Source: Streptomyces sp. HUAS 15-9 (GTDB lineage Bacteria > Actinomycetota > Actinomycetes > Streptomycetales > Streptomycetaceae). From it: 64,000 nucleotides of DNA. The stretch covers positions 310,001 to 374,000 of the forward strand of contig NZ_CP106798.1 in NCBI RefSeq assembly GCF_025642155.1. The letters are read 5' to 3'. The notes below the pieces were generated by a model that was not told where the DNA came from, searched no databases, and was given only the letters and a program-made list of their open reading frames with translations. This document shows, piece after piece, positions 1 through 9,347 of the stretch (its first letter is position 1; each line of letters opens with the position of its first letter). Made by a program: the position numbers and the translations under genes.

Positions 1-41
1 GACACCCCGGCCTCGCGGAGCCGGGCAAGAGCATCGCTCAT
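1..41 (-). CDS. Start of an unidentified gene, cut by the window edge
   Basis: An ATG on the minus strand at 41 follows a GGAGG ribosome-binding site with about five bases of spacing, and the frame runs open off the left edge. Only 13 residues (MSDALARLREAGV) are visible, too few to name a family. The start lies downstream of the decayed P-loop/TPR gene on the same strand and could have been its operon partner. Confidence 0.45.
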   Translation of the reverse strand, partial: MSDALARLREAGV

Positions 42-96
42 GATGTCCTCCCAGGGAGCAGGACCCTGAGCAGGGGGTTCCGGTATATTTCCATGG

Positions 97-1879
97 TCAT
101 CGACCAAGCGGCCCACCGCATGCCGGGGGGCACGCCGGCGCTCCGGCCCGGTCCCTCGTCCACCAGTGCGGGTGGCCAGCAACGGCGCGGGGCAAACCGC
201 GAGCGGACCGAGTTCGAAGAGAGCGGGTGTCACCGAACTCGGCAGCCTTCCGGGCGAGTGCTTCGGCACCGTCCCCGTCGCCGACCGCTTCCCGTATGCG
301 GGCAGGTCGCGAAGCGCCCGGGTGTCACCGAAGTCAGCAGCCTGCCGATAGGCGGCATCGGCTGCGACGCTGTGCCCTGCGGCATGCCGTCTCCTGGCCA
401 GGTGGAGGAGGGGGCGGGTATCGCCGCCGTCGGCAGCCTGCCGGGCGAACGCATCGGCAGCTTCCGGCTCTCCCGTCTCCTCGCGCTGAAGGGTCAGGTG
501 AAGAAGGGCCTGTGAGCTGCCGGCCTCGGCTGCCTGCCGGTATGCCGCTTCCGCGCCGTCGGTGTCGCCGACTGTCTCCCGCCTCCTGGCCAGGGCGAGC
601 AGGGCCTGTGCGTCACCGGTGTTGGCGGCTTTGGGCCACAGATGGTGGGCCCATTGCATGCGGTAGCGCGAGTCAGCGGCAGCGGCCAGGTTGGCCAGGT
701 CGTCGGAGCGGACGAGGTGGGTATGAGCCACTGCCAGAACGAAGCAGGTGGGCACAGCAGGCGACGGGTTTCACGTCCGTGTTGTTCGAGGTAGTCCGCC
801 AGCCGGTACAGGGTTCCCGCGACCCGCCAGAATTCCGAGCTGGGGGCGCAGCTGCCGGGCGGTCGGCATGGAGGCCGGGGGTTGGCGCGGCGTAGAGCTG
901 CTTGCTTGCCGTGGACAGGGCGGGCGAGTTCGGCGTACGCCTGCTCAGCCCAGTCCTCGGCGAGCAGGTCGTAGTCGCGGTCGCTCAGGTAGTCGGTGGC
1001 GGCATCCGTGAGGAAGGCCTGGGGCAGGGCAAGTCCGACACCGAGGCGCCTAGCGTCCATCGCCGCTTCGAGCATGCCACGGGCGGGCGGAGTCGCGGTT
1101 TGATAGCGGGTCAGAAGTTCAGGCGCTCCGGCCAGATCCTGGGCGAGGCGCCCGTGATCGCGGGCGCGAGTGAGTGCGTCGGCCAAGAGCTGGTCGCCGC
1201 CTTCCGCCAGAGCGGCTGCGGTTTCAAGGGCCTGGGCACTGAAGGTGTCAGGAACGGTGACGGTACGGCCTGCCAGGAGTTCCCTCGTCCGGCTGTGCGG
1301 GGCGGGTTCGCCGGGGTTGGGCACTTCGACGTACTGGTGGGCGTACTCGGGCCACAACGTGCCCAGCACCAGCACCGGTCCGCGTTCCGGGCGAGTGAGC
1401 AGGTCGTGGAGCTGAGCTGCGACATGCTCCCCTGTCCGGGGATCCCCCAGGTAGTGCTGCGCTTCGTTCAACCACACCACGGTCTTGGCACCCACGCGGT
1501 GCAGACCCTCGAGCGCGGCTTGGGCTCGCGTGGGATCGAAGGGGTGCCACAGCTGCCAACCGTGATCGGCGAGAGGTTGCACGGCCTCCCAACAAGCCCT
1601 CGTCTTACCGGTCGACGATGCGCCGACCAGGATCACCGCCCGACTCCGTCCCTCGGCGGCGTCGTACACGGCTTCGGCCAGGAGGCGGTCATGCTCGCGG
1701 GGCACATAGCCGGGGAGCCGTCGGCGAACCGCAACGTGCGCTCCATCAGCGCCGGTTGCCGTAGCGGCGCCCGCGGGATGAACTTCCAGATCGTGCGGAT
1801 CCCACTGCCCGATGGGCCGTCCCAGTCGTACGCCGCCATCGGCACCGGAGTGTGGCGATCGCTCCCCCATGGCGTCCAT
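97..1879 (-). pseudogene. Frameshifted P-loop NTPase with C-terminal TPR/Sel1-like repeats
   Basis: The N-terminal part reads cleanly from the ATG at 1879 and carries a Walker A motif GASSTGKT near residues 84-91 and a Walker-B-like TVVWLNEAQ stretch about 40 residues later. It resembles the Streptomyces family of ATPases that end in many short repeats of the form AEALARQAADxGDTxAL. The repeats are present but are reached only through two frame changes. A base appears to be missing after PPASFW near 735, and another after LRDL near 302; adding one G at each site restores the repeat frame. The frame then closes at the TGA at 99-97. The role of the family is unknown; an ATP-driven regulatory or defence-like function is possible. 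The two lesions could be real decay or base-calling losses in G runs. The start lies 60 bp from the divergent gene at 1940. Confidence 0.6.
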
Positions 1880-1939
1880 ATTGGCCCATGCTGGGGACGC
1901 TGCACAGGGACAACAGAACGTCCGGTGACGGGGGGCAAC

Positions 1940-2539
1940 GTGGACAGCGAAACCACGACGGCACTGATCTCTGCGGGCGCGGCAGTCGGCGGCGGTCTGG
2001 TGACCGGGTGGTTCACCTTCCTGGCAGCCAAACGGCAGGTTCAGGGGGCGTTGGACGCCGCGGCCCGCCAGGCGGATGCGGCCTGGGCGGCCGGGCAGCG
2101 TCAGGCCGACGCCGCATGGGAGGCAGGCCGACAGCAGGCGGCTGCCGCGTGGGAGGCGGGCAGACTCCAGGCCGACGCCCAACTCAGCGTGGCAGGCCAG
2201 ACCTTGAACGCGCAGGCGCTCGCCGCGCAACGCGAAGTCCGACGCGCTGCCTACGTCACCTTTCTGGGCCGCGCCGACACCGCACGCCACCTGCGGAATA
2301 CCTGGCAGACCGCGCTGGGCACGGCGGACGCGACGCCCCGCCGGCGGGAATACAACACAGCGATGGCAGCAGTCCTGGAAGCGCTCAACGTGGTTCGCCT
2401 CGAAGGCCCCGACGCAGTGACGATCGCCGCCGAAGCCTTGCATCGCGCCCTTGATGCCGGCGCCGCGGCCCCTGACGCCCAAACCGCGCACAGCGCGTTT
2501 CTCACCGCTGCACGCACCGCGCTGACCACGTCACCCTGA
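1940..2539 (+). CDS. Membrane-anchored protein with repetitive helical stalk
   Basis: A 199-residue protein starting at a GTG preceded by a GGGGG run. Residues 5-28 form one hydrophobic segment (ALISAGAAVGGGLVTGWFTF). It is followed by about 60 residues made of imperfect eleven-residue repeats of the type QADAAWEAGRQ, rich in Ala, Gln and Trp and probably helical or coiled-coil. The rest is a soluble domain containing AAYVTFLGRADTARHLRN. I do not recognise a function. The pseudogene just downstream on the other strand has a similar plan, one N-terminal membrane segment followed by a helical cytoplasmic part, so the two may belong to related families. It is divergent from the P-loop/TPR gene. 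Confidence 0.6.
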   Translation: MDSETTTALISAGAAVGGGLVTGWFTFLAAKRQVQGALDAAARQADAAWAAGQRQADAAWEAGRQQAAAAWEAGRLQADAQLSVAGQTLNAQALAAQREVRRAAYVTFLGRADTARHLRNTWQTALGTADATPRRREYNTAMAAVLEALNVVRLEGPDAVTIAAEALHRALDAGAAAPDAQTAHSAFLTAARTALTTSP

Positions 2540-2576
2540 GGCTGTTCCGTAAACCGTCTTCGGGGGTGGCGGTGCG

Positions 2577-3053
2577 CTACCCCATGACCGCACGAGCGGC
2601 GTCCAGAAACGCCAGCCGGTTGTCCTCCAGGTAATCCCGCACACTCTCGCCGTCGGCCGATCCTTCCCACACGGTCCGGTTGAGGTCGAGGAAGTGCGCG
2701 TGTGCGGCGTCGTGTACGGGCAGGGGGAATTGGATGCGGATGAGCCGATCCGCGACCCAGAACCTGGCCATGATGTCCCGGGTGGTGAGGTACCAGGCAT
2801 CGGTGTCCTCCCACTCGGACGGCCGAGTATAGGCGCAGCGTTCGGCCTCTGCCGACACCTCGATGAACCGCTCCAGCAGCGCCAGCCGTTCCGCACGCCG
2901 CGTCTCTGACAGCGCGGTCCGCTGCCGCTGCTGTTCAGCGTGTTCCGCTCACAGTTGAGTTCTGTGTTGGACGAGGTAGGACAACATGCCGCCGAGGACA
3001 ACGCCGCCCAACGATATGAGGGACACCCAGACCTGACCTGACATGGTGGTCAT
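2577..3053 (-). pseudogene. Membrane-anchored hypothetical protein interrupted by an in-frame TGA
   Basis: One continuous reading frame runs from the ATG at 3053 (MTTMSGQVWVSLISLGG) through a single membrane segment to the stretch HRTQL. There a TGA at about 2951-2949 stops it. Without any frame change it continues as AEHAEQQRQRTALSETRRAE, then IEVSAEAERCAYTRPSEWE, and ends at DAARAVMG. The continuity of frame and the charged helical character on both sides suggest a single gene inactivated by one nonsense change, for instance CGA to TGA. The downstream part could still be made from the GTG at 2858. Function unknown. Confidence 0.55.
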
Positions 3054-3142
3054 CGTGCCATGCCGCCGATCTTCGAGACGACCTCGCTGTGGCCGACCGG
3101 ACCGGTTGAGGGTCGGGGCCGACGCCGGACCGACATGCCTGG

Positions 3143-3807
3143 TCACACGCCGATGAAGCTGACTGTTTCTGTCATGTCTGCCCGCCCGGTACGCAGCCGT
3201 GGCACGCCCTCCTTCTCGAATCCCACCGCGACACCGCAGAACAGCACGAGCCCGTCATCGGCTCCGACGATCTGGCTGACAGTCTTGCGATACATCGTCC
3301 ACATCACCTGAGGACAGCTGTGCAGCCCTTCCGCCCTCAGTAGCAGCATGACCGTCTGCAAGTGCATCCCCGCGTCCCCCACTGCCCCGGCCCCATCGTC
3401 CGATCGAGGTAGCAGAACAGCACGACAGGGGCCCCGAACGCCTCCGAGTTCAAGGCGGCGATCTTCATGGGCCTGTCGGGGTCGTCGCGCTCGATCCCCA
3501 GTGCCTTGTACCGCTGAGCAGCCGCTGCGGAAAAACGGTCCACGTACGGCGAGGTCAGTTCGGCCGGGTACATCGGACACTCCCGCTCATCCCCCGGGTC
3601 TCCCGCCAGTGCCCCGGCCGTTGCGCGCCTCCTCAGCTAGGCCAAAGGCTCGCCGGTCACGACATAAACATGCCACGGCTGGAGATTCGCACTCGACGGA
3701 GCCCGCGTCGCCGCGGCCAGCACGCGTTCGAGTATCTCTTTGGATACCGGTTCATCACTGAACGCCCGCACAGCCCGGCGACTGTCCACGGCTTCATGCA
3801 CATCCAC
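3143..3807 (-). pseudogene. Nitroreductase-family gene with a stop codon and a frameshift
   Basis: The N-terminus (MDVHEAVDSRRAVRAFSDEP, then APSSANLQPWHVYVVTGEPL) is a classic FMN-binding nitroreductase start, from a GTG at 3807 with AGGAAGG upstream. An in-frame TAG at 3639-3637 follows GEPLA. The same frame then continues through MYPAELTSPYVDRFSAAA to GPVVLFCYLDRTMGPGQWG-like sequence. A second lesion near 3385-3393 shifts the frame; one extra G would join GQWG to DAGMHLQTVMLLLRAEG. The remainder runs to ADMTETVSFIGV. Two independent lesions make loss of function very likely. The parent family reduces nitro or quinone compounds with NAD(P)H. Confidence 0.75.
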
Positions 3808-3829
3808 GTCGGTCCTTCCTCTCACTCAA

Positions 3830-4357
3830 CGACAGTAACCTCTCTACCGTGTTCAGCACGCACAAGAGGCAACAGGTGATCCGGATCGCACGTGGAGTAA
3901 TTGTCAATAGTTGTGGATCGTTGATGGTCCGCGTGTCAGGGCAGGTGTGACAGCAGTAGCTCGGTGAGACCAGCAGCGGCAGCACCTCGGCGATCTTCGG
4001 GGACTTTCGACACCACGGCGGCAGGATCGCCGAGGAGAACCGTCAGCGCTCGCCGGTGGCCTCATCGACGCGCTTGTCGTTCACTCGCGGGGTTCAGCGG
4101 TCGCCTCGTGGCGAGTGCATCCTTCGCCAATGGGTGGGCGACGTCGGCCGCCGCGGCCTGGTCAAGGAGCCGACAGGCCCGGCGACCGCGGCCAAGCTCA
4201 CCCTCCTGAACATCACCGTGCCGGCCGCGACGACGAGCCCTACGCCTCCACGCCCCGTGTTCGTCGCCCAGACCACCGTCAGCAACCACATCGGCCTCAT
4301 CGCCCGGACCGAGCTCGCCATGCCGACCGCACCTGACCCCGGTCGGAGATTCCCGGA
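3830..4357. other. Non-coding or heavily decayed stretch
   Basis: I see no gene here that I can support. On the minus strand, 4084-3936, a protein-like run (VNDKRVDEATGER, then ALTVLLGDPAAVVSKVPED and GLTELLLSHLP) reads with one frame change and ends at a TGA. It may be the tail of a lost gene of unknown family. On the plus strand, around 4266-4310, the words TTVSNHIGLI weakly recall a LuxR-type helix-turn-helix, but there is no surrounding domain. Confidence 0.3.
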
Positions 4358-5296
4358 TCATCCCTCCCACCACGGCTCCATGCCCTCCTCGGCGACCCAC
4401 TCGCAAAAGTCCATGTTGCCGATCTCCAGGTTGCACGCCATCGATCCGACCATGCGGCATGGCAGCACGGCGGGCTGCCCCGGGGTGTCGTACAGGTCGA
4501 CGACGGTCAACGGTCGGCCGGGCTCGGCAAAGGTCCTGGCGTCGGCGAGCGCGACGAGCGTGGTGTGTTCTCCGGGTGGGACCAGCGCCGGGACCTGGCC
4601 CGGCAGGAGGCCCTCGAAGGCCCGGTCGTCGAGGGTCAGCGCCTCCAACGGGTAGTGCTCCACGTCGATCTCATCCGCGTCCGGATCCGCGCCGACCCAG
4701 CCGGCCTCGTCGGCGCCTCCCAGCTCGTCGAGCAGGGCACGCCAGCCGTCCCCGTCGTCGAAGGAGGTTCGCACCAGCAGAGAGGTGGCGGTGGAGGGCA
4801 GTGCCGGGAAGGACCGGCGCGGCTGCGTCGGCACGGGGAAGGCCGGCCGGCCACCGTCCCCCTGGTACATGCCGTACCTGTCCATGTGGCGCACCAGCTC
4901 GTCGAACTCGAGCGCGCCGCCCAGCAGTTCGGCCAGGATCTCGCCGAGCCGGCTCGAGGGGACCCGGACGCCGCGCCCGGGTATCACCGCCAGGTCCACC
5001 AGCAACGGCCCGTCTCCGCCGTACACCACAGGGATGTCCGCCAGGACGACGACCGGCGGCACGAAGCCGCCGACCGGGACAAGCGCCGGTACGTTACCGC
5101 CGTGCAGGTGGTCCCATCCGCGGCCTTCGACCAGGTGAAGCCGCACCCCGCTGCCCCCGAGGACGAGCACGTCGCCTTCCCGTCGGCCCCCGATCTCGTT
5201 GAGCAGTCCTCCCCACAGGGTCTTGCCGTCCTCGTAGCACGCGCAGACCAGCAGCACTTCACCAGGCGCGGGCTGGGGAAGCTCGGGAAAAGACAT
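4358..5296 (-). CDS. DUF6924 domain protein with two tandem copies
   Basis: A 312-residue protein starting at the ATG at 5296, chosen because GGAGGAGTGTC lies directly upstream; the frame is open further 5' but without a ribosome-binding site. Two related units can be seen. The first begins near residue 8 (PAPGEVLLVCACYEDGKTLW) and the second near residue 165 (TATSLLVRTSFDDGDGWRAL). Each has a hydrophobic strand, an acidic loop and a W-containing helix, as expected for the DUF6924 family. The family has no established role. It is the only intact gene in a patch of pseudogenes. Start and length are well supported; function is not. Confidence 0.8.
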   Translation of the reverse strand: MSFPELPQPAPGEVLLVCACYEDGKTLWGGLLNEIGGRREGDVLVLGGSGVRLHLVEGRGWDHLHGGNVPALVPVGGFVPPVVVLADIPVVYGGDGPLLVDLAVIPGRGVRVPSSRLGEILAELLGGALEFDELVRHMDRYGMYQGDGGRPAFPVPTQPRRSFPALPSTATSLLVRTSFDDGDGWRALLDELGGADEAGWVGADPDADEIDVEHYPLEALTLDDRAFEGLLPGQVPALVPPGEHTTLVALADARTFAEPGRPLTVVDLYDTPGQPAVLPCRMVGSMACNLEIGNMDFCEWVAEEGMEPWWEG

Positions 5297-5602
5297 GACA
5301 CTCCTCCGACAAAGGACTGGCGCGGGCATCAGGACACTGGCCCACGCTCCAAAGGCCCGAGCACTTCAGCATCAACCCACCTCAATGAACGAGCCGTTGC
5401 TGCACAAGCTTTCAGACAGCCCCGCAAACAGTCCTGCTCGGCATGTCGGATGGCGCGATTACCCACTTCATCTGGAAATGAGGAACCGACTAGGGTTTGG
5501 TCCGCTCGCGACATTTGCGCCGCGCTCGTCGTGCGCCATGAGGGCTGCCGCCGTCATGCGAGCCACTGAGACCCACCCACGAGAAGAGAGGTCCCTTTCC
5601 GC
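5297..5602. other. Intergenic region without a recognised gene
   Basis: About 306 bases between the divergent DUF6924 gene and the secreted-protein gene. It probably holds both promoters. The sequence is less GC-rich than its surroundings towards the right end (around 5440-5520). I see no convincing open frame, hairpin or repeat. Confidence 0.4.
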
Positions 5603-6085
5603 ATGGGAACTTTGAGCAGGCGATTGACAGCGATGGCCGCGGGTGCACTCATGGCCTTCACAGCCGCGGGTGCAGCCGCAGCGCAGACCGGGAACGATGA
5701 CACCGCGGTGGGGGTACAGGCCTCGACAACCCCGGGATCGGCCTACCAAACCTCGGACGGCTGGTGCCACTTCACCAACTGGGGCGGCAACTGGTACTGC
5801 CTCGGCACCGGCATCGACGTCGTCTACTGGAACAAGCCGGACGGCTACCCCCAGGTCTTCGTCACCGGAACCGACCGAAGCGTGTGGTCGCGCTGGTCCT
5901 CATCCTCGGGAACCAGCAACTGGCTGGACATGGGCGGCGTCTGCAATCCGAACTACGGGCTTCCGGCAAAGTCGAACGGCTGGTCCATCACCATCGCCTG
6001 TGTGGGTACGGACAGCAACTGGTGGCACAACACCCGGAGCACCAGCGGTAGCTGGACCGGCTGGCTGCGAGGCAAGGGCTTCTGA
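5603..6085 (+). CDS. Small secreted protein, possible lectin-like fold
   Basis: A 160-residue protein preceded by GAGAGG. Residues 1-28 are a signal peptide with a twin-Arg-free basic start and an Ala-rich core ending in GAAAAQT. The mature part is rich in Trp, Gly and Ser and contains recurring pieces such as VFVTGTDRSVWSRW and ACVGTDSNWWHNTR. These look like blades of a PLL-type or tectonin-like beta-propeller repeat, but too few blades are present for a full propeller. Four cysteines in the mature chain could form two disulfides. It stands alone. An extracellular binding protein is the most I would infer. Confidence 0.7.
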   Translation: MGTLSRRLTAMAAGALMAFTAAGAAAAQTGNDDTAVGVQASTTPGSAYQTSDGWCHFTNWGGNWYCLGTGIDVVYWNKPDGYPQVFVTGTDRSVWSRWSSSSGTSNWLDMGGVCNPNYGLPAKSNGWSITIACVGTDSNWWHNTRSTSGSWTGWLRGKGF

Positions 6086-6490
6086 GGGCCACCGGCTGAA
6101 AGGCACCAGTGCGGCTGGATCTGCAGCGGTACTCCCGCAGGAGTTACCGGCTCTCCTCGCCACGCGACTGGCCGGCATACGACCGCCCCGGATGCGAGGG
6201 CGCCGAAGCGGCCCTCGGTGCGTACCGGATGCGCCGGCCAGTCTCCCTCCCGGACGGGGGAACGGGGAGCCGCAGAGGCCGACGCACCCGGCCGCCGCAC
6301 CAGGCAACCACCAAGCAGGGGCGGGGCGTAAGGGCCGAACGGCCCATGTGCACCAGGGCCGGACGGCGGCTGCACCCTGGTGCGATAGTTGCGTGTCCCC
6401 CGGCAGTCCGCCGTACCGCCGTGGTCGCACTGCCACGGGTGGGTGAGCGGTGGGTGTGCCCGTACCCGCCCCGTGAAGAGGAGCCGCCAG
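6086..6490. other. Intergenic region with one inverted repeat
   Basis: No gene is supported here; the open frames have no ribosome-binding site or family resemblance. The only structure I see is the inverted repeat GCACCAGGG (6350-6358) / CCCTGGTGC (6375-6383) with a 16-base spacer, about 110 bases upstream of the small membrane protein gene. It may be an operator or a hairpin in the leader. Confidence 0.4.
6350..6383. repeat. Inverted repeat upstream of the small membrane protein gene
   Basis: Nine-base perfect arms GCACCAGGG and CCCTGGTGC separated by 16 bases. The position upstream of the gene at 6491 fits an operator or leader hairpin. There is no T run, so it does not look like a classical terminator. 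Confidence 0.4.
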
Positions 6491-6784
6491 ATGCCCCGTC
6501 TCGCGTTGTACTCCGCCGTCGTCTCCGTACTGTCCGCGACCGCCGCCGCGGTCTCCTTTGCCCGGGGCGCATGGGTGGTGGCCATCGTCTGGATCCTGTT
6601 GACAGGGCTCACCTCCAACATGGCCTGGTACTGCCACCGGCGTCCGGGCAGGGGCGGCATTCTCCGCGCGGCGGGCCCCGGCGGCCGACGGGCTTCGGGT
6701 GGGCCGGGCCTCGTGCCGGATGCGGAACGTGCGGGGTGCATGGGCGCCGAGGCGTGCGGTATCTGCGTGAAGGGCATCTGCTGA
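6491..6784 (+). CDS. Small membrane protein
   Basis: A 97-residue protein from an ATG eight bases after GAGGAG. Residues 3-25 and 27-47 are two hydrophobic segments (LALYSAVVSVLSATAAAVSF and VVAIVWILLTGLTSNMAWYC). The C-terminal half is Gly/Arg-rich and ends with three closely spaced cysteines (GCMGAEACGICVKGIC), which may bind a metal or form disulfides. I do not recognise a family. It stands alone between the secreted protein and the ctaD pair. Confidence 0.5.
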   Translation: MPRLALYSAVVSVLSATAAAVSFARGAWVVAIVWILLTGLTSNMAWYCHRRPGRGGILRAAGPGGRRASGGPGLVPDAERAGCMGAEACGICVKGIC

Positions 6785-6851
6785 CGGTCACCGGCGCCTC
6801 TCCCGCTCCGGGGCACCGCACGGTGACCATCGACGTGTCCGGTGAGCCGTA

Positions 6852-7202
6852 TCAACGCATCAGCAGCAACGAGGCGACGAAGACGGTGGCCGCTTCCAGA
6901 GCCATGGCAGCAGCGAAGCCCCGGCGTCTGAGGTAGTCATAGCGGTCCTGGTATTCCTGGCGGAGCTGCAGTGCGCGTTGAGCCGTGCGGGTGATGGCTG
7001 TCCGGGAAAGGTCGAGCTGGCGACGGGCGAAGAGGTCGACCACGGCTTCCCTCTGCGCGGTTGTCAGCCAATCCAGTTCATCAGCAAAGGATTCGGCTTC
7101 CGCCCGGGCCCTCTCTACCTCACCCTGCCACAGCAGGTAACCCTCCACCCTGGCGATACCTGCCCGGACGGCATCGTCGTCCGCCGCCATCTCGGCACTC
7201 AC
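6852..7202 (-). CDS. Small protein with C-terminal membrane anchor, coupled to ctaD
   Basis: The GTG start at 7202 overlaps the ctaD stop in a GTGA arrangement, so translation is probably coupled; an ATG 12 bases further in is the alternative. The 116-residue product is charged and helical ([38 protein letters not shown]) and ends with one membrane segment ([19 protein letters not shown]). I know no function. Its coupling suggests a role in assembly or stability of this second cytochrome oxidase subunit, or simply co-expression. Confidence 0.65.
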   Translation of the reverse strand: MSAEMAADDDAVRAGIARVEGYLLWQGEVERARAEAESFADELDWLTTAQREAVVDLFARRQLDLSRTAITRTAQRALQLRQEYQDRYDYLRRRGFAAAMALEAATVFVASLLLMR

Positions 7203-8929
7203 GGCAGGTCCCTCACCTCTGCGGCCCCGCCGGGACCCTGGTACCACTCCTGCTCCCGCATCGCGATGTCGGGGTGGTGCAGGTCGAACGCCGGGGATTC
7301 ACTGCGGATCCTCGGCAGGGTGACGAAGTTGTGCCGCGGCGGCGGGCAGGACGTCGCCCACTCGAGGGAACGGCCGTAGCCCCAGGGGTCGTCGACGCCG
7401 ACCGGTTTGCCGTACTTGGCCGTCTTCCAGACGTTGTAGAAGAACGGCAGGAGCGACAGACCGAGCAGGAACGCGCTGATCGTCGAGACCGTGTTCAGGG
7501 CAGTGAAGCCGTCCGACGCCAGGTAGTCGGCGTAGCGGCGCGGCATGCCCTCGACGCCCAGCCAGTGCTGGACCAGGAAGGTGCCGTGGAAGCCGACGAA
7601 CAGCGTCCAGAAGGTCATCTTGCCGAGACGCTCGTCCAGCATTTTGCCGGTGAACTTCGGCCACCAGAAGTGGAATCCGGCGAACATCGCGAAGACCACC
7701 GTGCCGAAGACCACATAGTGGAAGTGCGCCACGACGAAGTACGAGTCCGAGACATGGAAGTCCATCGGCGGCGAGGCCAGGATGACACCGGTCAGACCAC
7801 CGAAGAGGAAAGTGACCAGGAAGCCGGTCGTCCAGAGCATGGGCGTTTCGAAGGACAGACTTCCCTTCCACATGGTGCCGATCCAGTTGAAGAACTTCAC
7901 CCCGGTCGGGACCGCGATCAGGAAGGTCATGAAGGAGAAGAACGGCAGGAGCACACCGCCGGTGACGTACATGTGGTGGGCCCATACGGTCGCGGACAGA
8001 CCGGCGATGGCGATGGTCGCGGCGATCAGGCCCATGTAGCCGAACATCGGCTTGCGGGAGAAGACCGGGATGATCTCAGAAACGATCCCGAAGAACGGCA
8101 GCGCGATGATGTAGACCTCGGGATGCCCGAAGAACCAGAAGAGGTGCTGCCACAACAGGGCGCCTCCGTTGGCAGGGGCGAAGACGAGCGATCCGAACTT
8201 CCGGTCGCTTTCGAGGGCGAAGAGAGCAGCCGCGAGGACCGGGAAGACCAGCAGGACCAGCACTGCCGTCAGCAGCACATTCCAGCAGAAGATCGGCATG
8301 CGGAACATGGTCAGGCCCGGGGCGCGCATGCAGATGATCGTGGTGATGAAGTTGACCGAGCCGAGGATGGTGCCGAAGCCGGAGAACGCCAGCCCCATGA
8401 TGCCCATGTCAGCGCCGATGCCCGGCGTGTGGATCGCGTCCGACAGGGGTGCGTACATGAACCAGCCGAAGTCGGGGGCGCCGTTTGGGGTGAGGAAGCT
8501 GGCTGCCGCGATGAGCGACCCGAGGAGGTACATCCAGTAGGCGAACATGTTCAGCCGCGGGAACGCCACGTCGGGTGCACCGATCTGCAGCGGCATGATC
8601 CAGTTCGTGAAGCCGGCGAACAGCGGCGTCGCGAACATCAGCAGCATGATCAGGCCGTGCATGGTGAAAGCCTGGTTGAACTGCTCGTTCGAAAGGATCT
8701 GCAGGCCCGGACGAGCCAGCTCGGCACGCATGAACAACGCCAGCACGCCGCCGATGCAGAAGAACGCGAACGACGTGATCAGATACAGCGTTCCGATCGT
8801 CTTGTGGTCCGTGGTGGTCAACCACCTCACGGCCACATTGCCCGGCTGCCTGCCCCGTAGCGGCAACTCGTTCTCGTACACCTCCTCCGCTGCTGTGGCG
8901 GTGTCCCGAGATCCGTTGGAGATGCTCAC
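7199..8929 (-). CDS. ctaD: Cytochrome c oxidase subunit I, stand-alone copy
   Basis: This is the haem-copper oxidase subunit that binds haem a, haem a3 and CuB and reduces oxygen to water in the membrane. About 576 residues with 12 membrane segments are visible. The CuB and cross-link motif HPEVY lies at residues 269-273, the two CuB histidines of WAHHM at 318-319, the haem-ligand region VVAHFHYV further on, and TMHGLIML near the N-terminus. All key ligands are present, so it should be active. No ctaC, ctaE or ctaF gene is nearby, so it must use partners encoded elsewhere. I chose the GTG at 8929, which has GGAG 11 bases upstream; an ATG at 8970 is possible. It is followed by a coupled small membrane protein. 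Confidence 0.92.
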   Translation of the reverse strand: MSISNGSRDTATAAEEVYENELPLRGRQPGNVAVRWLTTTDHKTIGTLYLITSFAFFCIGGVLALFMRAELARPGLQILSNEQFNQAFTMHGLIMLLMFATPLFAGFTNWIMPLQIGAPDVAFPRLNMFAYWMYLLGSLIAAASFLTPNGAPDFGWFMYAPLSDAIHTPGIGADMGIMGLAFSGFGTILGSVNFITTIICMRAPGLTMFRMPIFCWNVLLTAVLVLLVFPVLAAALFALESDRKFGSLVFAPANGGALLWQHLFWFFGHPEVYIIALPFFGIVSEIIPVFSRKPMFGYMGLIAATIAIAGLSATVWAHHMYVTGGVLLPFFSFMTFLIAVPTGVKFFNWIGTMWKGSLSFETPMLWTTGFLVTFLFGGLTGVILASPPMDFHVSDSYFVVAHFHYVVFGTVVFAMFAGFHFWWPKFTGKMLDERLGKMTFWTLFVGFHGTFLVQHWLGVEGMPRRYADYLASDGFTALNTVSTISAFLLGLSLLPFFYNVWKTAKYGKPVGVDDPWGYGRSLEWATSCPPPRHNFVTLPRIRSESPAFDLHHPDIAMREQEWYQGPGGAAEVRDLP

Positions 8930-9347
8930 AGTTTGTTCGTCTCCGAGTTTTCGAAAAGCAGTGGCCGACATCCCAGCTGCGAGAGCGGCGTCATTCCGGC
9001 GCGACGCTACTGGCACCCGAGCCGGTATCAATCAGGCTCGCTGACCTTCGCCATTAGTCACAACTGGAACTCATCCGTTCGGTGCCGGTGGCATCGCGTA
9101 CCGGCGCGGTGATGTGGCGACACCAGCCGACACAGCGGCGGACTTTGCTCCGGTCGAGGCCGCCCTGACCTCTTCGTGGCCTGGAGCAGAACGCCTCCGT
9201 GGCACCAGAGGGCCGCCCGCGCGAATGCCCTGGGCTTCTCGCGGGCCGCCGTCGGAGGCTCCTCCATCCAGGCGTCAAAAGAAGTCCGATCCGGGCGATG
9301 CCCCGGTGCCGGCGACCGTCCCCTCCCGACCCCGTGGGATCAGCTGC
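8930..9347. other. Intergenic region without a recognised gene
   Basis: About 420 bases between the 5' side of ctaD and the 3' end of the lectin-like gene. The short open frames on both strands lack ribosome-binding sites and have compositions expected of noncoding high-GC DNA. It probably contains the ctaD promoter. No repeat or hairpin stands out. Confidence 0.35.

Noticed and set aside
4150..4330. LuxR-type response regulator on the plus strand
   Set aside because: Only the words TTVSNHIGLI resemble a recognition helix; the rest of the domain and any receiver domain are missing.
7061..8860. Long plus-strand open frame opposite ctaD
   Set aside because: It is rich in Arg, Gly, Glu and His as expected of an antisense frame in high-GC DNA, while the minus strand encodes a complete oxidase subunit.
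9054..9278. Small minus-strand gene before ctaD
   Set aside because: Composition is Arg/Ser-rich and there is no ribosome-binding site; it is more likely noncoding.
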